64,000 bases of DNA from CAWIJJ01 sp963836425 (GTDB lineage: Bacteria; Acidobacteriota; Terriglobia; Bryobacterales; Bryobacteraceae). How positions within the stretch are numbered: position 1 is the first letter of the stretch; each line of letters starts with the position of its first letter. Below, one piece after another: positions 1-8,331 of the stretch. Position numbers and translations under genes: made by a program. The notes beneath the pieces were generated by a model. It was given only the letters and a program-made list of their open reading frames with translations, had not been told where the DNA came from and did no database searches. The stretch covers positions 91,492-155,491 of the forward strand of contig CAWIJJ010000005.1 in assembly GCA_963836425.1 (NCBI GenBank). The letters run 5' to 3'.

Positions 1-26
1 CCTTCAAATCTTCACGGCCGCTGCCG

Positions 27-425
27 TTAGATGCCGTGCGGCGAATGCCGGCTCCGCGCACGGGCGGCGGCGATGCAGGCGATGCCGACGGCATAGGCGA
101 CGAGGTCGAGCAGGCTGAACCGGGTTCCCAGCAGGTGGGCGCAGGCCCGCACGGCCGGGTGTCCGCTGCGCAGCATTCCGGCCGGGATCTGCGTTAACTG
201 GAAGAGCTCGATCGCGAGCATCGCCACGGCGGCCCACAACGCTACACGCTCGATCCGGCCGGTGAGCCTCAAGAGGACGTACACCATGGCCGCGTAAAGG
301 GCATCGCCCAGGTACTTGTCGAAGAGGGGGAACCCGGTATGCGCCATCCGTGACAGGAGGCCGGCAACGACGATCGCAACCAGCAGACTCCACCAGAATC
401 CGCGTTTCCCTGCTGCTTTCGCCAT
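27..425 (-). CDS. DUF2809 / VanZ-like small membrane protein
   Basis: This 132-residue protein is mostly hydrophobic, with about four membrane segments. Two blocks typical of DUF2809 proteins are visible: KYLGDALYAAMVY near residues 38-50 and FSLLDLVAYAVG near 103-114, with an ELFQL motif between them. The function of the family is not known. The ATG at 425 is chosen because translation from there begins with a short basic stretch followed directly by the first membrane segment. Upstream reading in the same frame is antisense to the next gene. It is divergent from the DUF1593 gene, and the 46 bp between them must hold both promoters. Confidence 0.75.
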   Translation of the reverse strand: MAKAAGKRGFWWSLLVAIVVAGLLSRMAHTGFPLFDKYLGDALYAAMVYVLLRLTGRIERVALWAAVAMLAIELFQLTQIPAGMLRSGHPAVRACAHLLGTRFSLLDLVAYAVGIACIAAARARSRHSPHGI

Positions 426-471
426 TTCCCGATGGTATCGAGACTGCGGCACCGGCTGGTATTCTGTGTTC

Positions 472-1971
472 GTGCGCGAGAGCATTCGACTTCTTCCGCT
501 GGTGCTCCTGCTCGGAGCCTTGGGATATGCCCAGACCGCGTCCGCCCCACCGGCTGTGGACGACTTCAAGGGGCGTCCCCGCGCGATCATCCTGAGCGAT
601 ATCGGCAACGAACCCGACGACCAGATGTCGTTCGTCCGGCTGCTTCTGTATTCCAACGAGATTGAGATTGAAGCCCTGGTTGCAACCACCTCGACGTGGC
701 AGAAGAACGCCGTCCATCCCGAGACCATGCGCACGCTGATCGACGCGTACGGCGAGGTGAGGGCAAGTCTGCTTCTGCATGCCCAAGGCTGGCCGCCGGC
801 AGCGGAACTTGCCGGCCGCGTGTTTACGGGGCAGTCCGCATACGGCATGGCCGCGACTGGTCCGGGCCGCACCTCGCCGGGCGCCCAGGCGATCGTCCGG
901 GCAGCGACGCGCGCGGACCCGCGTCCACTGTGGATTTGCGTCTGGGGCGGCGCGAATACGCTGGCGCAGGCGCTGATCGAGGCGCGCGCGACCCTCCCGG
1001 CCGGGATGATGGCGGAGGCGATTGCGAAACTCCGTGTCTACTCGATTTCCGACCAGGACGACGCAGGAGCCTGGATCCGCCGCGAGTTCCCGTCCTTGCG
1101 CTACATTGTGCATCCCTCTTCGCAGGACAGCGGCGAATACTACTATGCAACCTGGACGGGTATCAGCGGCGACGTCTATTATCGGAACGGCGCCGGAGCG
1201 GACACATCCACGGTCACCAATGACTGGCTGGATTCCCATATCCGCTCCAAAGGCCCGCTGGGCAAGCTATACCCCCGGTTTATGTTCATCATGGAGGGGG
1301 ACACGCCGTCGTTTCTGAGCCTGATCGCCAACGGGCTGAACGCATACCGGCGGCCCGACTGGGGCGGATGGGGCGGCCGCTATATGTGGCGGACACCGAG
1401 GGGCGAGACCCACCCGGTCTGGACTCAGGGCGGCGATCTCTCTTCGCGCGTCACATCCCAGGACACCGTGCGCGCCGCCGATGGCCGCGAGTACGTATCG
1501 GACCAGGCCACAATCTGGCGCTGGCGCGACGCTTTCCAGAACGATTTCGCGGCCCGCATGGATTGGACCGTGAAAGACTTCGCGGGGGCCAATCACAATC
1601 CAAAAGCTGCGGTCAACGGCGACAGCGGGCAGGATGCGGTCGTGATGGATGCGGAAGTCGGGCAGAGCATCACGCTGGACGCCTCGCAGACCAGCGATCC
1701 CGATGGGCAAAAGCTGCATTTTTCGTGGTTTCACTACCCCGAAGCCGGCGGCGCCGGAACGACACTGGCAGACATCAGGATCGAGAACGCCGGCGGCGCG
1801 GTTGCTCGTGTGACACCAACCGCGATGTGCAGGGCGGCGTGGCTGCCGAACCGCCGGCCGTGCGCGGGTCCGGGCGTTGCGCACATCATCCTCGCCGTGA
1901 CAGACGAAGGGGTGCCGGCATTGACATCGTACCGGCGCGTGATTGTCACGGTCCGGCCGGCCACGAAGTAG
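472..1971 (+). CDS. Secreted DUF1593 protein (nucleoside-hydrolase-like, Sde182 family)
   Basis: The product is 499 residues and starts at GTG 472 with a clear signal peptide (RLLPLVLLLGALGYAQTASA), so it is exported. The block RAIILSDIGNEPDDQMSFVR near residues 38-57 carries the acidic cluster that resembles the metal and ribose site of nucleoside hydrolases. This is the signature of PF07632 (DUF1593). The C-terminal third, from about residue 380, is a beta-rich domain with the block TLDASQTSDPDGQ, as in Sde182-like polysaccharide-associated proteins. The family is linked to plant polysaccharide use, but its activity is not established. It is probably transcribed alone. Confidence 0.85.
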   Translation: MRESIRLLPLVLLLGALGYAQTASAPPAVDDFKGRPRAIILSDIGNEPDDQMSFVRLLLYSNEIEIEALVATTSTWQKNAVHPETMRTLIDAYGEVRASLLLHAQGWPPAAELAGRVFTGQSAYGMAATGPGRTSPGAQAIVRAATRADPRPLWICVWGGANTLAQALIEARATLPAGMMAEAIAKLRVYSISDQDDAGAWIRREFPSLRYIVHPSSQDSGEYYYATWTGISGDVYYRNGAGADTSTVTNDWLDSHIRSKGPLGKLYPRFMFIMEGDTPSFLSLIANGLNAYRRPDWGGWGGRYMWRTPRGETHPVWTQGGDLSSRVTSQDTVRAADGREYVSDQATIWRWRDAFQNDFAARMDWTVKDFAGANHNPKAAVNGDSGQDAVVMDAEVGQSITLDASQTSDPDGQKLHFSWFHYPEAGGAGTTLADIRIENAGGAVARVTPTAMCRAAWLPNRRPCAGPGVAHIILAVTDEGVPALTSYRRVIVTVRPATK

Positions 1972-2050
1972 CGGTTCTACCGTTGTACCCAACCGCGCCC
2001 CGTGATACCTTTTCATCGGACGAACATGTCTGAAAGCGAGGACACGACGG

Positions 2051-2875
2051 ATGAACCGCAACGGATACATCTTCTGCTTGATCGCAATTGCGCTGGCTGT
2101 GTTGGCCGGCTGTAGCAAGTCGGCCAACGAGGCCAAAAAGGCCGAGACGCCGCTCGACAAGATTCAGGGCAAGGCCCAGGTTCTGGTGGAAATGGGCGGA
2201 GCGAGCGATGCGGCCCTGAACCAAGGGGGCTCTTCTCTCTATCTGTGGGAAGGCGCCCGCCGCTATCGCCTGTTCACGAGGACGGCTCTGGAGCTGGTCC
2301 ACGGGAACGAATATGTTGCCGAGGGCGTTTACGCGCAGAAAGCGATTGACGAAATCGGCGACCCCGATCAGGGCAGGAATGGTTATCCGCTGCAATCAAG
2401 CTGTGCGAAGGTAATCAAGATGGCCTGGAGTAATCTCGCCTTCGACGCCGTCGACGTACAGGCATCGCTGCTGAGGGCGAGGGTGCTTCGGTATCCCGCG
2501 CGGTCCGTATTCCTGGTCACCCGGATTCGCCCCGCCACAGCCGAGGAGATCAGCGCCGCCAATCCGAAGGGCGACGTCGCGGCGAAAGAGAAGAATACTC
2601 CCGAAGTCTCGGTGGCGGCGGACAAGCAGCGCGCTCTTCTGGTTTCCGGTTCGCAGGTTCAACCTGCGCCGCTTTTCGAGCCCGCCGGGGGAACCATCCG
2701 CTGCAAAGTCATCATCGACCCGGAAGGCAAGATCGCAGAGCTCGAAACCGGCGCGCAACTGTGCGAGGCGGTGGACTGGGCCAAGTTCCGGTATCAGCCT
2801 CCGGTGCAGGCAGGCCACCCGGTGAAAGTGAAGACCGAGGTGGAGGTGAAGTTCGAACCGAGACCCACGGTCTAG
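2051..2875 (+). CDS. Lipoprotein with TonB C-terminal-like domain
   Basis: The protein has 274 residues and begins with a lipoprotein signal: a hydrophobic core, then LAGC, which predicts lipidation of Cys21. The last 70 residues (CKVIIDPEGKIAEL to VEVKFEP) match the pattern of TonB C-terminal domains seen in many orphan acidobacterial secreted proteins. The middle part resembles nothing I can name. Its stop overlaps the stop of the convergent TIGR03435 gene by 4 bp. The role is unknown and envelope location is inferred from the signal. Confidence 0.7.
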   Translation: MNRNGYIFCLIAIALAVLAGCSKSANEAKKAETPLDKIQGKAQVLVEMGGASDAALNQGGSSLYLWEGARRYRLFTRTALELVHGNEYVAEGVYAQKAIDEIGDPDQGRNGYPLQSSCAKVIKMAWSNLAFDAVDVQASLLRARVLRYPARSVFLVTRIRPATAEEISAANPKGDVAAKEKNTPEVSVAADKQRALLVSGSQVQPAPLFEPAGGTIRCKVIIDPEGKIAELETGAQLCEAVDWAKFRYQPPVQAGHPVKVKTEVEVKFEPRPTV

Positions 2876-3642
2876 TTTTCGGCTGGGGCCTTGTCCGCGC
2901 TGTCCACGACGAGGACCGGGGCAGGGCCCTTGCGCCGTTCCAGTTTCAGGCCGAGCTGTTCCTCGATGGCCGAAAACAGGGACGGACCCGCCGGACGCTC
3001 CGGCTGGGAGATGCGACCCGCGGCATCGCCCCCGGGGAGCGGAGACCGCCGGGGTTCGGGCGCGTACTCGAGGTGCACCTCGTAGAAACCTTCGAGCCCG
3101 GTTTGGTTGATGACGGTCTCCCGCTCGAACCGCGAAATCACTTTGGCCAGCGCCCCCATGTCCATTCTTGCGCTCACGATGCGGCCGGGAATCACCGGGC
3201 CGCTGACGGGCGTATCTTCCGCGACCTGCTTCAGTTTCGCGCTGTCGCCGGTCCGAATCAGCGCCAGGTACTTGAGTTCCCGGTCTTCGCGGCGGACGCG
3301 CAGACGGAGCCGGTCCGCCAGAAGTTTTTGAGTCATCATCAGCAGGCGTTCCCGAGGCGTGCCGGGCGGCGCCTGCCCAACGATATCGAAGCGCGGACCG
3401 GTGCGGATCCAGTCCGGGCCGGCGAGTTGCGCATCGGCGGAGAGGCCGTAGGCGAACTTGATGCAATCGCTCAGAGTGGCATTCGAAAGAGTTACTTTGC
3501 CGTGGAGGGTTGTGCCGAGATTGATATTGATGAGATCCCCTTCGGGCGGTGGAGAGAGCTTCAGGGTGGCAACCACGAATTCGGGCGACTGGGCCGCCGC
3601 GAGGCCTCCGAGGAACAATAGCAGGACAGCTCTGCTAAACAT
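2872..3642 (-). CDS. TIGR03435 family secreted protein
   Basis: This 256-residue protein has a signal peptide (MFSRAVLLLFLGGLAAAQS). It shows the layout of the TIGR03435 family, which is greatly expanded in Solibacter-type genomes: an N-terminal block FVVATLKLSPPP, a central segment around FAYGLSADAQLAGPDWI, the block LMMTQKLLADRLRLRVRRE, and a C-terminal SLFSAIEEQLGLKLERRKGP. No biochemical role is known. Genes of this family often lie beside BlaI/M56 regulators. Here the nearest such pair is at 30.6-32.2 kb, and a matching operator lies directly in front of the ATG. Confidence 0.88.
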   Translation of the reverse strand: MFSRAVLLLFLGGLAAAQSPEFVVATLKLSPPPEGDLININLGTTLHGKVTLSNATLSDCIKFAYGLSADAQLAGPDWIRTGPRFDIVGQAPPGTPRERLLMMTQKLLADRLRLRVRREDRELKYLALIRTGDSAKLKQVAEDTPVSGPVIPGRIVSARMDMGALAKVISRFERETVINQTGLEGFYEVHLEYAPEPRRSPLPGGDAAGRISQPERPAGPSLFSAIEEQLGLKLERRKGPAPVLVVDSADKAPAEN

Positions 3643-3644
3643 AT

Positions 3645-3664
3645 CGTACTAAATATATAGTACG
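3645..3664. promoter_or_regulatory. Palindromic operator, candidate BlaI site
   Basis: A perfect inverted repeat with 7-bp arms (CGTACTA, 6-nt AT-rich spacer, TAGTACG) ends 2 bp before the start codon of the TIGR03435 gene. Its core is ACTA-N6-TAGT, the same architecture as the palindrome in front of the blaI gene at 32279-32292. Known BlaI sites have half-sites of the TACTA/TAGTA type. Regulation by BlaI is an inference from this match. Confidence 0.5.
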
Positions 3665-3698
3665 GTTTTCGGGAAGACGCAAGCGGATTCGCTTCGCC

Positions 3699-4142
3699 TC
3701 AGTCGCTTTGGGACTGCTCGCGGGCGGCGCGGGTGGCGAGTTCGTCGCAGCGGTTGTTGTCCTCGTGGCTGGCGTGCCCCTTGGTCCAGGTCCAGACGGT
3801 TTGGTGCCGCGTGTTCTGTTCGTCCAGCGCCTTCCACAGGTCCTGATTGACGACGGGCTTCTTCGCGGCCGTCATCCAGCCTTTGCGTTTCCAGCCGTGA
3901 ATCCACGTGGTGATTCCGTTCTTGAGGTACTCGGAATCCGTGATCACCTCCACGGCGCAGTCTTCGCGGAGCGTGCGCAGCCCCTCGATGGCGGCACGCA
4001 GTTCCATGCGGTTATTGGTGGTGTGGGGCTCGGATCCCCACATCTCCTTCTTGTGCTCGTTGTAACGCAGAATCGCGGCCCATCCGCCGGGTCCGGGGTT
4101 GCCGAGGCAGGCGCCGTCGGTGATCAACTGGACCTTCTTCAC
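3699..4142 (-). CDS. rnhA: Ribonuclease HI
   Basis: The 147-residue product cleaves the RNA strand of RNA-DNA hybrids, removing primers and R-loops in the cytoplasm. All catalytic residues are present: Asp9 (in LITDGACLGNPGPGG), Glu47 (NNRMELRAAI), Asp69 (ITDSEY) and Asp133 (NNRCDELA), plus His123 of the KGHASHEDN loop. The length is normal for the single-domain bacterial type. The start is a GTG that overlaps the dusB stop by 4 bp (GTGA), so the two genes are translationally coupled. Confidence 0.95.
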   Translation of the reverse strand: MKKVQLITDGACLGNPGPGGWAAILRYNEHKKEMWGSEPHTTNNRMELRAAIEGLRTLREDCAVEVITDSEYLKNGITTWIHGWKRKGWMTAAKKPVVNQDLWKALDEQNTRHQTVWTWTKGHASHEDNNRCDELATRAAREQSQSD

Positions 4143-5146
4143 AGCGCGGGCACCGGCGCGTTGAAGAATTCGTCCACCCGCTCGACGATGGCCGCCGGCT
4201 CCTGCATCCGGTAGATTTCGGCGCGCAGGCGGGACCCGTTCCGGACGCCGTGGGTGAAGTAAGTCGCGAACTGCTTCATCTTGCCGACGGAGTCTTTCTC
4301 TCCGCGTTCGATCAGCATGGAGTAATAGCGGCGCATCATTTCATATCGGTCGCGCTGCCCGGGTTCGTCGTAGGCGCCGGTAGCGAGGTACTGTTCGATC
4401 TGGCGGAAGATCCAGGGATTGGAACTGGCGGCGCGGCCGATCATGACCGCATCGCAGCCGGTTTCGCGCACCATGCGTACGGCGTCCTCGGGGGTGATCA
4501 CGTCGCCGTTGCCGATTACGGGGATCTTCACGGCCGCTTTGATTTCGGCGATGCGGGTCCAGTCGGCCTTGCCGCTGTACCCCTGCTCGCGGGTGCGCGG
4601 ATGCAGGGCGATGGCCTGCAGGCCGCAGTCTTCGGCGAGACGGGCCATGCGCACCGTGACCAGTTCTTCGTCGTTCCAGCCGGCGCGATATTTCAGAGTG
4701 AACGGGATGCTGATGGCGGCGCGGACTTCGCGCAGGAGGCGCTCCACCAGGGGCAGGTCGCGCAGCAGGCCGGAGCCGCCGTTGCACTTCACCACTTTGC
4801 GGACGGGGCAGCCGAAATTGATGTCCAGAATGTCGAAGCCCAGGTCTTCGCAAACGCGGGCGGCGTCGGCCATGACGCGGGGGTCGGCTCCGAAAAGCTG
4901 GGCGGAGATGGGCCGCTCTTCGGGAGCGAAGGCGAGGTATTTCAGGGTCTTGGTGGGCTTGTGCGCGCCCTGCGAGGCGCTCACGCCGTGGGAACTGGTG
5001 AACTCGGTCATGAGCAGACCGCAGCCGCCAAGGTCGCGGATGAAACGCCGGAAGACGGTGTCGGTGACGCCCGCCATGGGCGCCAGCACCGTGGCCGGAG
5101 AGATGCGGACCGGGCCGATCGAAAAATGTGCGGGGAAGGAGTTCAT
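4139..5146 (-). CDS. dusB: tRNA-dihydrouridine synthase (DusB type)
   Basis: This 335-residue flavoenzyme reduces uridine to dihydrouridine in the D-loop of tRNA. The FMN-binding TIM-barrel motifs are present: LAPMAGVTDTVFRRF near residues 21-35, and the catalytic block INFGCPVRKVVKCNGGSGLL with Cys113. VIGNGDV and MIGRAASSNPWIFRQI follow in the C-terminal half of the barrel. The start is ATG 5146. It is the first gene of a two-gene operon with rnhA. Confidence 0.93.
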   Translation of the reverse strand: MNSFPAHFSIGPVRISPATVLAPMAGVTDTVFRRFIRDLGGCGLLMTEFTSSHGVSASQGAHKPTKTLKYLAFAPEERPISAQLFGADPRVMADAARVCEDLGFDILDINFGCPVRKVVKCNGGSGLLRDLPLVERLLREVRAAISIPFTLKYRAGWNDEELVTVRMARLAEDCGLQAIALHPRTREQGYSGKADWTRIAEIKAAVKIPVIGNGDVITPEDAVRMVRETGCDAVMIGRAASSNPWIFRQIEQYLATGAYDEPGQRDRYEMMRRYYSMLIERGEKDSVGKMKQFATYFTHGVRNGSRLRAEIYRMQEPAAIVERVDEFFNAPVPAL

Positions 5147-5238
5147 GGCCTAAGGACTCCTTTATTTTAACGGGTGTGCCGGGCCGGTTGGAAACGCAAA
5201 ACGGGCGCGATTCGTCACAGGGACTTGAGGGAGAAACG

Positions 5239-6177
5239 ATGAAATCGGTGCAAATAGGACTGCTGGTGGCCGCCAGCGCAATCGGCGGGGCGCTGTGGAT
5301 GAAGATGACGCAGAAGCCGCCGCAGCAACCGCAGGTGGCACAGGCGGAGACTCCGGTGCAGGCGCCCGCGCAGGTTGCGGCGCCGGCTGCCGAACCGGTT
5401 GCAGCCCCGGTTCAAACGCCGGCCGTGGAAAAGCGGCCGTCGCCCATGCGCGAGCCCGTGAAACCGAAGCGTGTGGCGCGGGTTCAGCGAACGCCGGATC
5501 CGGTAGTCGTTCCGGATCGGGCGCCTGCTCCGGCGGTGTCCGCGCCAGAACCGGTGCGCGAGAGCGCCGGAACCACACCGCCGCCGGTGGTGCAGAGCGA
5601 CCCCGAACCGGTTGTTCCGGCACCGCCTCCTCCGCCGCCCCCGCCCGCCAGAGTGACGCTGAACGCCGGAACCCTGATTCCGGTGCGCCTGGTGGACGGG
5701 TTGACGACGGAGCGGAACATGCCCGGCGATGCCTTCACGGCCACGCTGGACAAGCCGTTGGTGATCGATGGCTTCGTGATCGCGGAGCGCGGCGCCCGGG
5801 TTGAGGGCCGCGTGGTTTCGACGGACCGCGGCGGGCGAGTGCGGGGCCTGGCTGCGCTGGCAGTGGAGCTGACGCGCCTGCACACGGCGGATGGTCAGAA
5901 GATCGCCATCCAAACCGACAGCTTCGAGCGGCACGCCGAGCAGACGCAGAAGGACGATGCGATGAAAGTGGGCGCGGGTGCGGCCATCGGCGCGGCCATC
6001 GGCGCGATTGCCGGCGGCGGGAAGGGCGCAGCGATCGGCGCCGGCGTGGGCGGCGCGGCGGGCGCGGGTGACGTGCTCGCGACCCGCGGCAAGGCGGTCA
6101 CGCTGCCCTCGGAAACGCGAATCAACTTCCGCTTGAGCGCGCCGGTGACGGTGGTCGAAAACACCGCGGGCCGTTGA
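5239..6177 (+). CDS. Exported proline-rich protein with glycine-zipper segment
   Basis: The 312-residue protein starts at ATG 5239, preceded by a good Shine-Dalgarno (GAGGGAGAAACG). It has an N-terminal hydrophobic anchor, then about 100 residues rich in Pro, Ala and Val, including a run of eight prolines near residue 136. A beta domain follows (LNAGTLIPVRLVDGLTTERN) that recalls the VirB10/TraB-like fold. Near residues 245-285 there is an Ala/Gly zipper (GAAIGAAIGAIAGGGKGAAI) as in membrane-spanning glycine-zipper proteins. It probably spans the periplasm, but its function is not known. Confidence 0.7.
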   Translation: MKSVQIGLLVAASAIGGALWMKMTQKPPQQPQVAQAETPVQAPAQVAAPAAEPVAAPVQTPAVEKRPSPMREPVKPKRVARVQRTPDPVVVPDRAPAPAVSAPEPVRESAGTTPPPVVQSDPEPVVPAPPPPPPPPARVTLNAGTLIPVRLVDGLTTERNMPGDAFTATLDKPLVIDGFVIAERGARVEGRVVSTDRGGRVRGLAALAVELTRLHTADGQKIAIQTDSFERHAEQTQKDDAMKVGAGAAIGAAIGAIAGGGKGAAIGAGVGGAAGAGDVLATRGKAVTLPSETRINFRLSAPVTVVENTAGR

Positions 6178-6187
6178 AATCGGGGCG

Positions 6188-6490
6188 CTACTCGGGGGAC
6201 GCGCCGGCTTTCTGGAATGCGGCTTCGAGCTGTTCGCGCGTCCAGGCCGTGCTGACGAACAGTTCCTGGCGCGCGCCGGCGCTGAGGCCGATCGCTTTCC
6301 AGCCGTTCTGGGTGGGAACGGTTACGCGCACCTTCACCTTGCCGCGCGCGTCGCGCACCGGCCGGATCACGCCGGGGATGACGGAGCGGATCTCCGGGTT
6401 GAGGGCGAGCAGTTCCTCCAGAACCGGACGCAGGCCGTCGATGATGCTGTGTTCGATTTTGAGCCGGTCTTTGGCCGTGCGCAGGCGCAT
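6188..6490 (-). CDS. Small DUF2103-like protein
   Basis: About 100 residues, starting MRLRTAKDRLKIEHSIIDGL. The pattern IEHSIIDGLRPVLEELL, followed by VIPGVIRPVRDARGKVKVRV, resembles DUF2103, a family described only as predicted metal-binding, although few metal ligands are visible here. The ATG at 6490 shares one base with the pcm stop (TGATG), which supports this start and suggests coupled translation with pcm. Assignment to the family is from memory of the motif and is not certain. Confidence 0.6.
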   Translation of the reverse strand: MRLRTAKDRLKIEHSIIDGLRPVLEELLALNPEIRSVIPGVIRPVRDARGKVKVRVTVPTQNGWKAIGLSAGARQELFVSTAWTREQLEAAFQKAGASPE

Positions 6491-7152
6491 CAGTCTTCCC
6501 AGCCTTCGCCGCCGCGCAGGGGTACGAAGCGGCACATGGTGGAGACGCGCCTTTCAACGCGCCCGCCGCTGCGGCTGATGACGAGCAGTTTCTGATCCTC
6601 CATGCTGCCGACCGGAATGACCAGCCGGCCGGGGTCGTCCAGTTGCTCGAGCAGGGCCGGAGGAACGGCGGGTGCGGCGGCTGCGACCGAAACGCCGGCG
6701 TAGGGAGCGTGCGGCGCGTAGCCGAGCGATCCGTCGCCGGCAATCACCGTGATGTTCCCGGCGCGGCCGGTGCGGCGCAGATTCTCCTCCGCCATGGCGG
6801 CCAGGCCGGGCACGATCTCCACGGTCACGACGCGTTCGGCGAGAGCGCCCATTACCGCGGCCGCGTACCCGCAGCCGGTGCCCACTTCGAGCACCGACTC
6901 ACCGCCCCGCAGGTTCAGCTCCTGGGCCATGAGCGCGGTCATGAAAGGCTGCGAAATGGTCTGGCCGTAGCCGATGGGGATCGGATCGTCCTGATACGCC
7001 ATCACGCGCGATTCGAGCGGGACGAAATCTTCGCGCGGGATTTCGAGCATAGCGGCCAGCACGCGCGGGTCGCGGATGCCGCGGCGGCGAAGTTGCTTCT
7101 CCACCATCGAGCGCCGTTCCGCTTCCCAATTGGGAATCAACTTGCCCCCCAT
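6490..7152 (-). CDS. pcm: Protein-L-isoaspartate O-methyltransferase
   Basis: The 220-residue enzyme methylates L-isoaspartyl residues of aged proteins using S-adenosylmethionine. The family motifs are present: PIPIGYGQTISQPFMTALM near residues 57-75, the SAM-binding VLEVGTGCGYAAAVMG at 87-102 (motif I), and VVTVEIVPGLA at 108-118 (post I). The start at ATG 7152 gives the usual length and leaves only 16 bp to the divergent icd gene. Confidence 0.93.
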   Translation of the reverse strand: MGGKLIPNWEAERRSMVEKQLRRRGIRDPRVLAAMLEIPREDFVPLESRVMAYQDDPIPIGYGQTISQPFMTALMAQELNLRGGESVLEVGTGCGYAAAVMGALAERVVTVEIVPGLAAMAEENLRRTGRAGNITVIAGDGSLGYAPHAPYAGVSVAAAAPAVPPALLEQLDDPGRLVIPVGSMEDQKLLVISRSGGRVERRVSTMCRFVPLRGGEGWED

Positions 7153-7168
7153 CTTTATAATAGCTGTG
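7153..7168. promoter_or_regulatory. Very short divergent promoter, pcm/icd
   Basis: The 16-bp gap contains TATAATA (7156-7162), which reads TATTATA on the other strand. The plus-strand -10 box TATAAT ends exactly 7 nt before the icd ATG, the distance expected for transcription starting at the A of the start codon. No Shine-Dalgarno precedes icd, so a leaderless transcript is likely. The AT core could also serve the minus strand (pcm), although the spacing there is shorter. Confidence 0.5.
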
Positions 7169-8176
7169 ATGCCCCACCTGATCACGCTGATTCCCGGCGA
7201 CGGAATCGGCCCTGAAGTAGCTGAAGCGACGGTATGCGCGATCGAAGCCACCGGCGTGAGCGTCGAATGGGACCGGGTCGATGCCGGAAGCCGCGCGCTG
7301 GCCGAATACGGCCAGTTGATTCCCGACGAAGTGTACGCATCGCTGGAAGTGACGCGGGTCGGACTCAAGGGGCCCACGGCCACGCCCATCGGCGGCGGCC
7401 ACCAGAGCATCAACGTGGCACTCCGCAAGAAGCTGGGACTGTACACCAATTTCCGGCCGGTGCGCATGCTGCCCGGGCTGAAGACCCGGTTTCACGACGT
7501 TCCGCTGGACCTGGCGATTTTTCGGGAGAACACCGAGGATCTCTATTCAGGCCTGGAGCACGAGGTGATTCCCGGCGTGGTGGAGAGTCTGAAGATCATC
7601 ACCGAGAATGCTTCCATGCGGATCGCCCGCGCCTGTTTCGAATACGCAGTGCGGGAGAGCCGGTCCAAGGTGACGGCGATCCACAAGGCGAACATCATGA
7701 AGCTGAGCGACGGGCTTTTCTTAAAGTGCTGCCGCGAAGTGGCGTCGCATTATCCTGCCGTTCAGTACAACGAGCTCATCGTGGACAACGCCTGCATGCA
7801 ACTGGTGATGCGGCCGGAACAGTTCGACCTGCTGGTGCTGCCGAACCTGTACGGCGACATCATTTCGGATTTGGCGGCGGGATTAGTGGGAGGCTTGGGA
7901 ATCGTGCCGGGCGCGAACATCGGGGATCATCACGCCATTTTCGAAGCGGTACACGGCACGGCGCCGGACATTGCCGGCAAGGGCCTGGCGAACCCGACGG
8001 CTTTGATGCAGTCGGCGGTGCTGATGTTGTCGCATATCGGGGAGCGCGAGGCCGCCGCGCGCCTCCAGGGCGCCATTTATCGCGTGTATGCCGAAGCGAA
8101 ACATCGAACCGGCGACGTAGGCGGCAAGGCCTCCACCGGAGAATTCACGGACGCGGTGATCGAGGCGATGGGGTAG
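7169..8176 (+). CDS. icd: NAD-type isocitrate dehydrogenase
   Basis: The 335-residue beta-decarboxylating dehydrogenase oxidises isocitrate to 2-oxoglutarate in the TCA cycle. Family motifs include LIPGDGIGPEV near the start, the substrate-loop SINVALRKKLGLYTNFRPVR (residues 98-117) and FRENTEDLYSGLEHEV near residue 131. The metal-binding NLYGDIISDLAAGLVGGLG lies near residue 228. The Ser-Ile-Asn in the substrate loop and the short length fit the eukaryote-like NAD-dependent type rather than isopropylmalate dehydrogenase. The start lacks a ribosome-binding site and sits 7 nt after a TATAAT box. Confidence 0.85.
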   Translation: MPHLITLIPGDGIGPEVAEATVCAIEATGVSVEWDRVDAGSRALAEYGQLIPDEVYASLEVTRVGLKGPTATPIGGGHQSINVALRKKLGLYTNFRPVRMLPGLKTRFHDVPLDLAIFRENTEDLYSGLEHEVIPGVVESLKIITENASMRIARACFEYAVRESRSKVTAIHKANIMKLSDGLFLKCCREVASHYPAVQYNELIVDNACMQLVMRPEQFDLLVLPNLYGDIISDLAAGLVGGLGIVPGANIGDHHAIFEAVHGTAPDIAGKGLANPTALMQSAVLMLSHIGEREAAARLQGAIYRVYAEAKHRTGDVGGKASTGEFTDAVIEAMG

Positions 8177-8213
8177 CACAGCGCCGGCATCATCGGAGAT
8201 TCGAGCGCTGTGC
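8176..8213. terminator. Inverted repeat at the end of icd
   Basis: GCACAGCGC (8176-8184) and GCGCTGTGC (8205-8213) form a perfect 9-bp stem with a 20-nt loop immediately after the icd stop codon. No T-run follows, so it is at best an atypical terminator. It also overlaps the end of the convergent 36-codon gene and could insulate the two transcripts. Confidence 0.35.
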
Positions 8214-8300
8214 AGGACCGTCACTTTGAAACAAGGCGACGAAGAGGGTAATGATGGCGAGGATCATGACGACACCAATCCACAGCAATTCTACTGGCAT
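8190..8300 (-). CDS. 36-residue single-pass membrane microprotein
   Basis: The reading frame codes for MPVELLWIGVVMILAIITLF (residues 1-20) and a short polar tail ending QRSNLR. It is essentially one transmembrane helix. A GGAG element lies about 8 nt before the ATG. It is the last of three small genes in the same orientation (78, 49 and 36 codons), which suggests one transcript. I do not recognise a family, and the call rests on the hydrophobic helix, the ribosome-binding site and the context. Confidence 0.45.
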   Translation of the reverse strand: MPVELLWIGVVMILAIITLFVALFQSDGPAQRSNLR

Positions 8301-8331
8301 ACGAGATCTCCGGTGCGCATCGTAGGCGCCT

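Noticed and set aside
4..1239. A 411-codon open frame on the minus strand opposite the DUF1593 gene
   Set aside because: It is an antisense shadow produced by high GC; it has no domain pattern and lies opposite a gene with clear motifs and signal peptide.
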